Source: a virus. Taken from it: a stretch of 31,836 bases of DNA. Below are positions 1 through 7,502 of the stretch, piece by piece; the stretch's first letter is position 1; the number at the start of each line of letters is the position of its first letter. The notes beneath the pieces are model-generated. The model made no database searches. It was not told the origin of the DNA and saw only the letters and a list, made by a program, of their open reading frames with translations. The position numbers were made by a program, and so were the translations under genes. The stretch covers positions 1-31,836 of the IMG/VR virus record IMGVR_UViG_3300048924_000148; one strand, written 5' to 3'.

Positions 1-188
1 TGATTGAGAAGGGCAAGCTGCCTGTAGTCGAGATGACTGATCCGCAGTCAACGAGTGGGCGCGCAGGGGAATATTGGGTCTACCTGCCAGCATGGAACAA
101 AGGAATGAAGATGGCTTATGACAGCCGCCCTAAAGAGATTCGCGATGGTTGGCTGATGTGGCTCGGCTTAGGGCAACCTTCACGTTAA
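1..188 (+). CDS. cox: Cox, excisionase / transcriptional repressor (C-terminal part)
   Basis: The reading frame is open from base 3 and ends at TAA 186-188; the N-terminus is outside the window. The visible 61 residues include MTDPQS, GRAGEYWVYLPAW, SRPKEIRDGW and LMWLGLG, which match the C-terminal half of P2 Cox almost residue for residue. In P2, Cox is a small winged-helix protein that directs excision with integrase and represses the lysogenic promoter Pc, so it switches the phage to lytic growth. It is the first gene of the early operon here. The recognition helix is in the missing part, so DNA specificity cannot be judged. Confidence 0.93.
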   Translation, partial: IEKGKLPVVEMTDPQSTSGRAGEYWVYLPAWNKGMKMAYDSRPKEIRDGWLMWLGLGQPSR

Positions 189-229
189 ATAGATTCATCT
201 AATTCATTCACATTCAATCGAGAAATTGC

Positions 230-469
230 ATGTCAAAACCAATAAAGCATGGCTGCATTCGTCATATCACTAATGGTATGCGGGTGCTGATCGACTTAAA
301 AAGCGTGGCCGCTATCCGTGAGCGCACTGAAACAGCCGACAAAGTTGAGGTGCATCTTACGTCTGGAGAAGTTTTTGAACTTGATGTTGCCTATGAGGAG
401 ATTGCAGGGCTGTATCTGGAATTTTTAGCAAAAGAACGTGGGGCTATGGCAAACCCCACCAGTATTTGA
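230..469 (+). CDS. Small early-operon protein of unknown function (orf78 position)
   Basis: A 79-residue protein encoded 41 bases after cox, in the slot P2 uses for orf78, between cox and B. I do not recognise a named family. Its centre (about residues 18-55) reads as alternating beta strands, with I/V every second residue followed by a SGEVFELDV stretch, and the C-terminus looks helical. There are no cysteine motifs and no membrane segment. The upstream GAGAAAT is a weak ribosome binding site, and an internal ATG at codon 17 is a possible alternative start. Early-operon position suggests a role in the lytic switch or replication, but that is inference. Confidence 0.7.
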   Translation: MSKPIKHGCIRHITNGMRVLIDLKSVAAIRERTETADKVEVHLTSGEVFELDVAYEEIAGLYLEFLAKERGAMANPTSI

Positions 470-471
470 GC

Positions 472-660
472 TTAGTTAATATCTAAAAAGCTTTTATGCG
501 TGACAGGCATTTTAGATTGAATTGCCTCTCTCAACTGGACTGACAGTTTGTTGATTTCCTCAGCCTTCTCACGATTAGAGATCGCATCAGAGGAAGAATT
601 AACCAATGAAATAGCTGAGTTTAGAATGGCAATTAATTCTTCATTTTGTTGATTAGTCAT
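472..660 (-). CDS. Small helical protein encoded against the early operon
   Basis: I chose the ATG at 660 because TGAGGT lies 7-11 bases upstream on the minus strand, giving 62 residues (MTNQQNEELIAIL...). Upstream in-frame starts would lengthen it but have no comparable binding site. The protein is polar, predicted to be mainly helical, and has no cysteines or membrane segment. It is unusual in running opposite to cox and B, with its stop only 3 bases from the end of the preceding plus-strand gene. In structure it recalls other short phage helical proteins such as DUF2732, but I cannot assign it. It needs its own promoter, so it may be expressed in the lysogen. Confidence 0.55.
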   Translation of the reverse strand: MTNQQNEELIAILNSAISLVNSSSDAISNREKAEEINKLSVQLREAIQSKMPVTHKSFLDIN

Positions 661-757
661 GAAATACCTCATGTGATTGGCTTGTTTTTGGCGATTCGAT
701 CCTATCACAAGGCCATGTGTCGGGCATGGTTAAAACCCGACTCCCTAAGGAGCAATT

Positions 758-928
758 ATGAAAGAGCCTCGCTGTATCGCACAGCTGCTACGTAGAGAAA
801 GCCCTAACCAGATTAACTTCACCATCACTCACGGTCGCGGCCGCAAGGGCATCATCATCCGCACCCGAAAGCCGGGTGTTATCGAGAAGCTTCGCCATCT
901 GGCTAAAAATAGAGGGTTCTGGTTATGA
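758..928 (+). CDS. 56-aa basic protein preceding gpB
   Basis: ATG at 758 is preceded by TAAGGAG at 746-752, a strong ribosome binding site. The stop TGA at 926-928 overlaps the B start as ATGA, so the two are probably translationally coupled. The 56-residue product has AQLLRRESP near the start, then FTITHGRGRKGIIIRTRKPG and a C-terminal NRGFWL. P2 and many relatives carry short basic proteins of this pattern beside B; I believe it falls in the DUF2724-type group, but that label is from memory. Function unknown. The basic, glycine-rich centre could bind nucleic acid. Confidence 0.8.
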   Translation: MKEPRCIAQLLRRESPNQINFTITHGRGRKGIIIRTRKPGVIEKLRHLAKNRGFWL

Positions 929-1425
929 CTGTTATGACACTTGATGTGATCCAGAAACAACCGACAGCGCTTCGCGGTCTGGTCTGCAAGTACCTGGCTC
1001 AACCTCGCTGGCAGGACACTTGCGATTTTTACAATCAGATGATGGAGCGGGAACGACTGACCGTTTGTTTTCACGCTCAGTTAAAGCAGCGTCATTCATT
1101 CATGCGTTTAGAGGAAATGGACGAAGCAGATCGCGAGCGTCTTGTCTGTGCTCTGGATGAACTGAGATTCGCATTCAGTCGGTTTCGCCAGCATGGCTCG
1201 ACTAAGGCGACCTTCATCAGCCGTCTTACGGTTAGTCAAAGACGTTCTCTTTTCCGTCATGCCGGGCTTACGGATCAGGAGTTCAGTATGCCGCACTGGC
1301 GATTGAACGAAGAGGACTGCTACTGGCGCGACAAACTATTCCGCGCTTTGCGAGAGCTGTTTAGCCTTTTTGAGTACGCACCAACTATTTTAACCTCGGT
1401 AAAACCTGAGCAGTATTTACATTAA
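925..1425 (+). CDS. B: Replication protein gpB (helicase loader)
   Basis: This 166-residue protein has the same length as P2 gpB and shares its blocks PRWQDTCD, NQMMERERLTVCFHAQLKQRH, CYWRDKLFRALRELFSLFEYAP and TILTSVKPEQYLH, the last forming an identical C-terminus. In P2, gpB interacts with host DnaB and is needed for lagging-strand synthesis during rolling-circle replication; it is thought to load the helicase. It lies immediately after a small coupled gene and upstream of two further small genes and A, forming the replication operon. Nothing is truncated. Confidence 0.95.
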   Translation: MTVMTLDVIQKQPTALRGLVCKYLAQPRWQDTCDFYNQMMERERLTVCFHAQLKQRHSFMRLEEMDEADRERLVCALDELRFAFSRFRQHGSTKATFISRLTVSQRRSLFRHAGLTDQEFSMPHWRLNEEDCYWRDKLFRALRELFSLFEYAPTILTSVKPEQYLH

Positions 1426-1491
1426 TTAATCTGGATTCGTTTTATTACGCGCCTTACAGCGTGGGGACTCCTTTTGTCTGGAGATTGGAAA

Positions 1492-1710
1492 ATGCAAAAA
1501 CAAAATACAGCGCAGCGGGGTATGTATTCGGTACTTCTGGCGCAGGCAGTAAGCGAAGCACAGCGCGACACAGCGACCCGTTTCTCTTCTCAGTTTGACG
1601 GTCTTATCGCGCACATCAGTAAGTCAGAACTAAACCGCACCGAGATTATCGAGTTTTTAGGTCAGGAGTCGGAAAAGTTACACAACTCGATTTTTGGTAG
1701 AGCAGATTAA
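1492..1710 (+). CDS. Small early protein, DUF2732-like
   Basis: I place the start at ATG 1492 because GGAG lies 8 bases upstream; an in-frame TTG at 1474 lacks such a site. The 72-residue product is helical, with the pattern LLAQAVSEAQRDTATRFSSQFDGL followed by an acidic C-terminal helix. That fits the DUF2732 group of short proteins found between B and A in P2-like phages (the orf80-83 region of P2). Its function is unknown. It belongs to the early operon, with 66 bases separating it from B and 22 from the next gene. Confidence 0.8.
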   Translation: MQKQNTAQRGMYSVLLAQAVSEAQRDTATRFSSQFDGLIAHISKSELNRTEIIEFLGQESEKLHNSIFGRAD

Positions 1711-1732
1711 CCACTTTTAACAGGAAGTAAAA

Positions 1733-2008
1733 ATGAGCATACGCATCGAGATAAATAACCAGTACGTTATTACCAGCGACCGCTATCAATTTATTTTGCA
1801 GGAAAAGAAAACCGCTACATCCGGCAAGAATGAAGGTAAGGACTGGCTGGATGTAGTGGGTTACTACCCGACAATTTCTAAGCTCGTTTCCGGTCTTGTT
1901 TTGCATGACCTTTTAACGGGAGACGCCACTCGTTTCTCGGCGCTTGAAACTCAGATTGAGCGCGTAGCGAAGCAATGCCTGGACGCCTTCACTTCAAATG
2001 GCCGTTGA
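1733..2008 (+). CDS. Small early protein, DUF5405-like (orf82/83 position)
   Basis: A 91-residue protein with AGGAAG 7 bases before its ATG. It opens with IRIEINNQYVITSDRYQF, a beta-rich start typical of the DUF5405-type proteins that precede gene A in P2 relatives, and its C-terminal half looks helical with one cysteine. Its end overlaps the start of A by 11 bases in another frame, so A may depend on translation of this gene: A has no clear ribosome binding site of its own. Function unknown. Confidence 0.83.
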   Translation: MSIRIEINNQYVITSDRYQFILQEKKTATSGKNEGKDWLDVVGYYPTISKLVSGLVLHDLLTGDATRFSALETQIERVAKQCLDAFTSNGR

Positions 2009-4256
2009 ACCTCGGGGGCGTATTGCCCCCTCGCCACCGCCTCCTTTCTCGAAGCACACCGATGATACATTCGTCGGTGCTTATCCCTGGAATGCTCCAC
2101 GCTCTGCAATTGGCCGTGACAGACCCCTTACACGTGGCGAATTCCGTCAGGTGCAAGGTGTTTTAGGTAAAGTTAATCGCCTGCCATACGTCTTAAAAAC
2201 GTTGTTCAACTCTCGGTATGACTTTATCCGTCGTACTAAAAGCCCACTTCATGGTTTCTATTTCCTTAAGAACACCGTCGAGCAAAGGGTGGGACCGCGT
2301 CTTGAGCGGGTCAATCAGCTTAATGGAATGAACGAGACCGCATCGCTACTCTTCATGAGCGAGCGAGAAAGCTATTCGCGTTTACCTGGTATGAGTGACA
2401 AGGCGCTCAAAAAGTTTGCAGCTCGTATCGCTTCGCAGCTCTATGTTGCTTATGAAGAATTAAGCGACGCTTGGGCAGATGCTCACGGCGGTAAAGAGAC
2501 TCTTTTCACCGATGAGGCGCAGGCGCATTTATATGGTCACGTTGCCGGTGCAGCGCGTGCATTCAATATCACCCCTATGTTCTGGAAAAAATACCGCAAA
2601 GGGCAGATCACAATTCGACAGGCATTTTCCGCTATTGCTCGTCTGATTAACGATGAATGGTGGATTAACCAGTTTAAGGCGCAGCGTATGCGCTGGCACG
2701 AGGCATTGCTGATTGCAGCCGGTGAGGTAAATAAAGACCGTTCTCCATACGCCAGCAGAACGGCGATCCGCGACGTGCATTCTCGCCGCCTGGCTAACCT
2801 CGAATACCTCAAATCGTGCGAACTGGAAAACAAAGTGACTGGTGAGCGCATCGATCTCATCAGCAAAGTCATGGGAAGTATTTCAAACCCAGAAATCCGT
2901 CGTATGGAACTGATGAACACGATTGCAGGCATTGAACGCTATGCGGCTGGTCAGGGTGACGTCGGGATGTTTATCACTATCACCACGCCATCGAAGTATC
3001 ACCCGACGCGTCAGGTAGGAAAGGGCGATAAAAAGACAGTGCAACTTAATCACGGCTGGAATGAAACCGCCTTTACGCCGAAGGATGGACAGCGGTATTT
3101 GTGCCGTATCTGGAGCCTGATGCGTACAGCTTTTAAAGATAACGATTTGCAGGTCTACGGGATGCGCGTTGTCGAGCCGCATCATGACGGAACGCCGCAC
3201 TGGCACATGATGCTTTTTTGCAAACTAGAACAACGCAAACACATCACCGAAATCATGCGCCGTTATGCCTTAAAAGAAGATGGCGATGAAAAGGGGGCCG
3301 CAACGCAGCGCTTTGAAGCGAAGCACCTCCATCAAGGTGGCGCAGCCAGTTACATCGCAAAATACATTGCGAAGAATATCGATGGTTACGCGCTCGATGG
3401 TCAGGTCGATCACGACACAGGCAAGCCTCTGACTGATACGGCCGCTGCTGTAACCGCATGGGCGTCAACGTGGCGCATCCCGCAATTCAAATCTATTGGC
3501 CTGCCAACGATGGGCGCATATCGCGAGCTGCGCAAACTGCCTCGCGGCGTAAGCATTGCTGATGAATTCGATGAGCGTGTCGAGGCGGCGAGGGCTGCAG
3601 CTGATGAAGGTGAATTTGACCTGTATATCGCAGCGCAGGGTGGGGCGAATGTTCCACGCGATAGCCAGACAGTCCGTGTGGCTCGTAACGTGACTGACGA
3701 GGTTAACGCCTACGAAGAGGACATAGAGAGAGTCGTGGGCATCTACGCGACGCACTTGGGCTCTGAGCTGGTATACGTTACCCGCACAGCCGAATGGCGC
3801 ATCGTTCCAAAGCTTTTAGCCGTTGAGCCTTTGACTTTAAAAAGCGGCATTGCCGCGCCTCGGAGTCCTGTCAATAACTGTGGAAAGCTCACCGGCGGTG
3901 TCGATCCGGTTATGACCCCTACACCGTCTGAGCAAGCCGCAGCGGTGTTAAATCTGATTGAGAGCAGGGTTATTGCATGGGATGACCCCGAAGTAGTGAC
4001 CGTGCTCAGAAGAGCATTAAATTATGATGCTGAGCTACAGAATCGACAACAAAGAGATAGAGAACCGCTAAAATCGCAGGCAATTGCACCGTCAGGCAGG
4101 CTCACAAGATATGAGCGCATGCTAATAACTCGCATTCGCGTTGACCTTGCACAACATGGCATCAAGCCAAAACGATGGGAACTTGAGGCATTGTCTCGAG
4201 GAGCAGTTGTGATATATGAAGAGCTAAAATTAGCCTATCCAGTTATTGATTGTTAA
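1998..4256 (+). CDS. A: Replication initiation endonuclease gpA (HUH, rolling circle)
   Basis: The 752-residue protein is close to P2 gpA (761) and collinear with it. It nicks one strand at the phage origin and joins covalently to the 5' end to start rolling-circle replication. The Rep motifs are visible: FITITTPSKYH (325-335), the metal-binding HUH motif HWH (401-403) in HHDGTPHWHMMLF, and two active-site tyrosines Y452 and Y456 in SYIAKYIAKN, matching the P2 pair Y450/Y454. Large conserved tracts include EEELSDAW-type and LISKVMGSISNPEIRRMEL segments. P2 gpA acts in cis, and its gene contains the origin; a candidate origin is annotated separately. The C-terminal about 70 residues diverge from P2. 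Translation probably couples to the preceding gene. Confidence 0.96.
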   Translation: MAVEPRGRIAPSPPPPFSKHTDDTFVGAYPWNAPRSAIGRDRPLTRGEFRQVQGVLGKVNRLPYVLKTLFNSRYDFIRRTKSPLHGFYFLKNTVEQRVGPRLERVNQLNGMNETASLLFMSERESYSRLPGMSDKALKKFAARIASQLYVAYEELSDAWADAHGGKETLFTDEAQAHLYGHVAGAARAFNITPMFWKKYRKGQITIRQAFSAIARLINDEWWINQFKAQRMRWHEALLIAAGEVNKDRSPYASRTAIRDVHSRRLANLEYLKSCELENKVTGERIDLISKVMGSISNPEIRRMELMNTIAGIERYAAGQGDVGMFITITTPSKYHPTRQVGKGDKKTVQLNHGWNETAFTPKDGQRYLCRIWSLMRTAFKDNDLQVYGMRVVEPHHDGTPHWHMMLFCKLEQRKHITEIMRRYALKEDGDEKGAATQRFEAKHLHQGGAASYIAKYIAKNIDGYALDGQVDHDTGKPLTDTAAAVTAWASTWRIPQFKSIGLPTMGAYRELRKLPRGVSIADEFDERVEAARAAADEGEFDLYIAAQGGANVPRDSQTVRVARNVTDEVNAYEEDIERVVGIYATHLGSELVYVTRTAEWRIVPKLLAVEPLTLKSGIAAPRSPVNNCGKLTGGVDPVMTPTPSEQAAAVLNLIESRVIAWDDPEVVTVLRRALNYDAELQNRQQRDREPLKSQAIAPSGRLTRYERMLITRIRVDLAQHGIKPKRWELEALSRGAVVIYEELKLAYPVIDC
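3844..3880 (+). other. ori: Candidate rolling-circle replication origin inside gene A
   Basis: Within A, a perfect 6-bp hairpin (GCGGCA, one-base loop, TGCCGC; 3844-3856) is immediately followed by GCCTCGGAGTCCTGTCAATA (3857-3876). P2 replicates from a nick site inside A, and as I recall the nicked sequence lies in this CTCGGAGTCCTGTC stretch, encoding the conserved residues PRSPVNNCGK. The hairpin-plus-nick layout fits double-strand origins of HUH initiators. The exact nicked bond cannot be fixed from sequence alone. Confidence 0.6.
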
Positions 4257-4284
4257 CTTGAATTTTCAGTCCATGATTAGATTT

Positions 4285-4314
4285 ATCCCGACAAAAAAAG
4301 ATTTTTGTCGGGAT
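4285..4314. terminator. Bidirectional terminator between A and old
   Basis: A perfect 13-bp inverted repeat, ATCCCGACAAAAA / TTTTTGTCGGGAT, with a 4-base loop. Its A-tract and T-tract serve both directions. It lies 28 bases after the A stop and 14 bases after the old stop on the other strand, so it probably ends both convergent transcripts. Confidence 0.85.
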
Positions 4315-4328
4315 ATGAGGATGTTATC

Positions 4329-6089
4329 TTAAATCCATTTTATGAAATCTTCCATTTCATGATAGTTTTTGATCGTGTTTCTTACATCTAGGCTATCATC
4401 ACTTAAGCACTCTAAAAGACTATCCCACTCTGTTTGTTTTTTGCCAAACCCATATACTTGCTCGATATCACCTAACCTCCAAATGTAAACTCCCTCATTT
4501 TTTAATTTCTGATGGATATTGTGGATGTGTTGGAGGATATCATCGTGATTGCATAGTTTGATAAAGTCTTTGCTCGAGCTTCCCTTAAGTGAGTCAATTG
4601 ACGTTATAGGAGTATTTAGTGTTAAAGAACCATTATTTATCGACTGATCAATGGCAGTAAGCAAATCATCACACTCGGATTTAAGGGACTCTGTGTGCGT
4701 GGTCGTCAAGAGAATAGACAGAAAATCACAATCAGCTAAGATTCTTGTTTTAATGCCAATTGAATTGATAACATTTGCCATTTTTAAAAGGCTTCCTTTT
4801 CCATCAACTGCAACAATACATGTTTTAGTTGGATTTAGTTCGGTGCCTTTGATTTTTTTGTATAATGCATATAAGACATTGGTTTCAGTTTTTCCTTCAA
4901 CTAATAACACTTCCTCTGAAAATAAGAAATATGATGAGTTAGATAAACTGAACGCTGAGTGTAATTGTGGTGATGACTCTTTGTATAGTTCTTCAATTTT
5001 ATCAGAGATGGTTTTTCTCGCAATTGTACCATTGGAGTCTTTATAAACTTGTATTGCATTTGATGCATGCTTTGCAGAAAGCATACTTGCGGAATGTGTT
5101 GATATGATAACTTGATAGCCATTTTCGCTTAATGTAATGAGCGACTCTCTGACCGAATTAATAGCTGACGGATGTAAGTATAGCTCTGGTTCATCGATAA
5201 ATATTAATGTGTTTGATTTTTTAGTATCTTCGCTGTTTTTTTTAATCTCTGCCAGATATTGGATTAGAGCCATTTGAATTGAACGCTGGGTTCCATGTCC
5301 GAAACGGCTTATATCACGCATCACAGAACTATCTTCACGTGATTCAAAAACTTTCAAAGTGCCAGATTTGAATATGTCATCAAGAGTAGGGGTGGGGAAA
5401 TGAATTTTTACACTTACATCTGGGAAAAACTGATTTACCTTTTCATTAACTCCTGTGTCAATCTTGTTTAATCCATCTAAGCGACTTTCTCCATCGTGGG
5501 AGAGGTACTTACCTATTTCCGAAATGTTTTGAGAGAATTTCTTCTCATGCTCTTTCTTTATTTCTGAAACTATTGCTAATAATATTTTTCCTATGGTAGT
5601 TGAGGTTTTGTATTTTGTTGCATCTTCAACGGCATCAGACATTGCAGGTATGTGTATTGGTTCAGGGAATATGTTGGATATTGCACCATCAATACCTCCA
5701 GGGTTTTTCTTCCAATTTGCACCATCAAATACATCAAGCGTTTTCTTTATTTTTCCTTTATCTGCATCAAATTCTTGCGTTCTTGAAAATGTTAAAGTTT
5801 CATGGATAATAAAGGGGGCGATCTTCTGTTGATTTTCTTCAGATAGTAGAGTCAATGTATCTTCTGTTATACCTTCGATGACCCCCGTAACTGATACAGG
5901 TTGTTGAGGGTCATACATATCATCCTCAGAAATGGTAGCGCCATCCAAGAGCCATTTAATTGCTAGAATAATATTTGATTTACCTGCGTTATTATATCCA
6001 ACTAGTGCAGTAAAAGGTCTTAGGATAGCTGTTGTTGATTTGCAGGATCTAAAATTGTTGATAGATACTGATTTAAGGCGAACAGTCAT
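4329..6089 (-). CDS. old: OLD-family ATPase/TOPRIM nuclease (phage exclusion)
   Basis: I chose ATG 6089 because AGGA lies 8 bases upstream and the 586-residue product then equals P2 Old in length and begins MTVRLKSVSI, as P2 Old does. Domains: an ABC-type ATPase with Walker A GYNNAGKSN (31-39), Walker B TLIFIDEPE (294-302) and H-loop STH (330-332); then a TOPRIM nuclease domain with VEGK (E398) and DCD (D453, D455). In P2, Old excludes phage lambda and kills recBC mutant hosts. It sits between A and cos as in P2, but tin and orf91 are missing. It is AT-rich relative to the structural genes, as expected for a lysogenic-conversion gene with its own promoter. Confidence 0.95.
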   Translation of the reverse strand: MTVRLKSVSINNFRSCKSTTAILRPFTALVGYNNAGKSNIILAIKWLLDGATISEDDMYDPQQPVSVTGVIEGITEDTLTLLSEENQQKIAPFIIHETLTFSRTQEFDADKGKIKKTLDVFDGANWKKNPGGIDGAISNIFPEPIHIPAMSDAVEDATKYKTSTTIGKILLAIVSEIKKEHEKKFSQNISEIGKYLSHDGESRLDGLNKIDTGVNEKVNQFFPDVSVKIHFPTPTLDDIFKSGTLKVFESREDSSVMRDISRFGHGTQRSIQMALIQYLAEIKKNSEDTKKSNTLIFIDEPELYLHPSAINSVRESLITLSENGYQVIISTHSASMLSAKHASNAIQVYKDSNGTIARKTISDKIEELYKESSPQLHSAFSLSNSSYFLFSEEVLLVEGKTETNVLYALYKKIKGTELNPTKTCIVAVDGKGSLLKMANVINSIGIKTRILADCDFLSILLTTTHTESLKSECDDLLTAIDQSINNGSLTLNTPITSIDSLKGSSSKDFIKLCNHDDILQHIHNIHQKLKNEGVYIWRLGDIEQVYGFGKKQTEWDSLLECLSDDSLDVRNTIKNYHEMEDFIKWI

Positions 6090-6291
6090 TTTTATTTCCT
6101 TTTGTTTTATATCCAGAGTGAAAATGGTGTGGCAGTGAGTTTTTTTATTTATGTGTTTTTTACAACTTTGAATGTTTGCATGCAAGGGTGCATGAATTTG
6201 CATCCAAGAAAAGTGTGATCTGAACTCAACATTTGCCATTATTGATATGCTTTTGGCGATACATGCAACTGCATTAAAACCGACTCATTAA

Positions 6292-6324
6292 GCGCGCAGG
6301 CGTGGCGGGGAAAGCATTGCGCGC
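6292..6324. other. cos: cos site (packaging cleavage site)
   Basis: A 19-base core, GGCGTGGCGGGGAAAGCAT (6299-6317), is framed exactly by the inverted repeat GCGCGCA (6292-6298) and TGCGCGC (6318-6324). P2 has 19-base cohesive ends of nearly the same sequence (GGCG.GGCGGGGAAAGCA.). The position between old and Q is that of P2 cos. Terminase P/M would cut here to give the cohesive ends. Confidence 0.9.
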
Positions 6325-6452
6325 TAGATGTGGTGACAGCATTTAATTTAATGCGCCTGTGGGCGTCCTGAGCGCGCTGTCGCTTCGCTGGTCTGTGTCG
6401 GGGTTGGCTTATAAATGCGTTGTGTGTGGGGCGTCTGAGGCGGTCGGTGATG

Positions 6453-6476
6453 ATGCCGCCCGGAAGCGGCATTTTT
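6453..6476 (+). terminator. Terminator-like hairpin between cos and Q
   Basis: A perfect 7-bp stem ATGCCGC/GCGGCAT with a 6-base loop is followed by TTTTT on the plus strand (6472-6476). It is just beyond the Q stop (minus strand). The T-tract suits rightward transcription, although Q, P and old all run leftward. It may stop rightward read-through into the Q-P antisense, or act for Q as a 3' stabilising hairpin. Its direction is uncertain. Confidence 0.5.
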
Positions 6477-6484
6477 GGCGGGTT

Positions 6485-7501
6485 TTATTCAGATTCCAGG
6501 CTGTAATCTTTAAAGCGGATCACTTCCATCCCGAGCCAGTCGTTGATCTCTTTAAATCGCTCCTGCAGCGGCGTCAGCTCGTTACGGACAAACACCCGCG
6601 CCACCTTCTCAACATCCCCCATTGAGCCAATGTTTTCAGGCTTGCCGCCCATCAGCTGGAACGGCACGCGATGCGCGTCGAGCAGGTCAGCGGCGCTCAC
6701 CTTTTTGATATTGAAAAAATCATCCTTTGTGGCGACTTCACTCAGCGGGACAATCTTGATGCCGTCCGGTTTCCCGTTGGGCGCGTAGAAAAACAGATTC
6801 TTAAAATTCCCGAGCCCTTTTGAATTACGCATCGCATCACGCAGCGACTCAACGTCGGTGCTGCTTTGCGCGGCATCGGTGACGTACATGATGTAACCCG
6901 CGTGCGCGCCGTTCTGGTAATACTTGCGACGAAACAGTGTCGCCGACTCATTCAGCCAGGCGGAATTTAGCGCGCTCAGGTATTCCGGCATCCCGTAAAG
7001 CTCCTGATTAATATCAGGCTCAAGCAGATGGAACACCGAGCCGGGCGCAAATTCGTGCGGGTGTGTGAAGCTCGACACATACCAGTAAACGTCATCCTCG
7101 ACGCCACGTCGGGTGTATTTGGCCGGGGAGGTTTCCAGTTTCAGGAGCTGGCCGGTGACGCTCATTCGCTTCTCAAGGTAGCCGTTGGCGAAGACCAGAT
7201 AATCGAGCACAAGGCGGCTAAAATCCTGACGCGACAGCAACGGGTGCGGGATGTAGGTGCTCGTGAGAATGTTACGTTTGACGTAAATTGGTGAGCTGTG
7301 GTGTACGGCGGCGCGCAGGCTTTTCGCCAGCCCCGAGAAATTGACCGGCGGCTCGTACCATTTCCCGTTATTAATACACTCGACATAGTCGAGGATGTCG
7401 CGGCGATCCAGAACCGGGGAGGGCTCACCAAAGGTGAACGCCTCCATTTTTTGAGGTGCGCGGGCGGTCATGGTGTCTGGTTTTTTCTGTCGTTTTTTCA
7501 T
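6485..7501 (-). CDS. Q: Portal protein gpQ
   Basis: A 338-residue protein (P2 gpQ 344) forming the dodecameric portal through which DNA enters the head and to which the tail joins. Recognised P2-type blocks include MEAFTFGEPSPVLDRRDILDY near the start, SPIYVKRNILTSTYIPHP, LARRKYYQNGAHAGYIMYVTD-like and PFQLMGGKPENIGSMGDVEKVARVFVRNEL near the end. It follows P by one base on the minus strand, so P and Q form one leftward late operon, with Q second, as in P2. No truncation is seen. Confidence 0.96.
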   Translation of the reverse strand: MKKRQKKPDTMTARAPQKMEAFTFGEPSPVLDRRDILDYVECINNGKWYEPPVNFSGLAKSLRAAVHHSSPIYVKRNILTSTYIPHPLLSRQDFSRLVLDYLVFANGYLEKRMSVTGQLLKLETSPAKYTRRGVEDDVYWYVSSFTHPHEFAPGSVFHLLEPDINQELYGMPEYLSALNSAWLNESATLFRRKYYQNGAHAGYIMYVTDAAQSSTDVESLRDAMRNSKGLGNFKNLFFYAPNGKPDGIKIVPLSEVATKDDFFNIKKVSAADLLDAHRVPFQLMGGKPENIGSMGDVEKVARVFVRNELTPLQERFKEINDWLGMEVIRFKDYSLESE

Positions 7502-7502
7502 C

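Noticed and set aside
472-708. Longer 78-codon start for the small minus-strand early gene
   Set aside because: The upstream start has no ribosome binding site, whereas TGAGGT is correctly spaced before the ATG at 660.
1975-2166. Alternative 63-codon frame overlapping the start of A
   Set aside because: The A frame matches P2 gpA from its first residues, so this is a shadow.
4651-5046. Plus-strand frame within old
   Set aside because: It is antisense to the conserved TOPRIM coding region of old and has no start context.
6239-6472. Minus-strand frame across the cos region
   Set aside because: It overlaps the cos inverted repeat, has no ribosome binding site and has low-complexity arginine-rich composition; P2 has no gene here.
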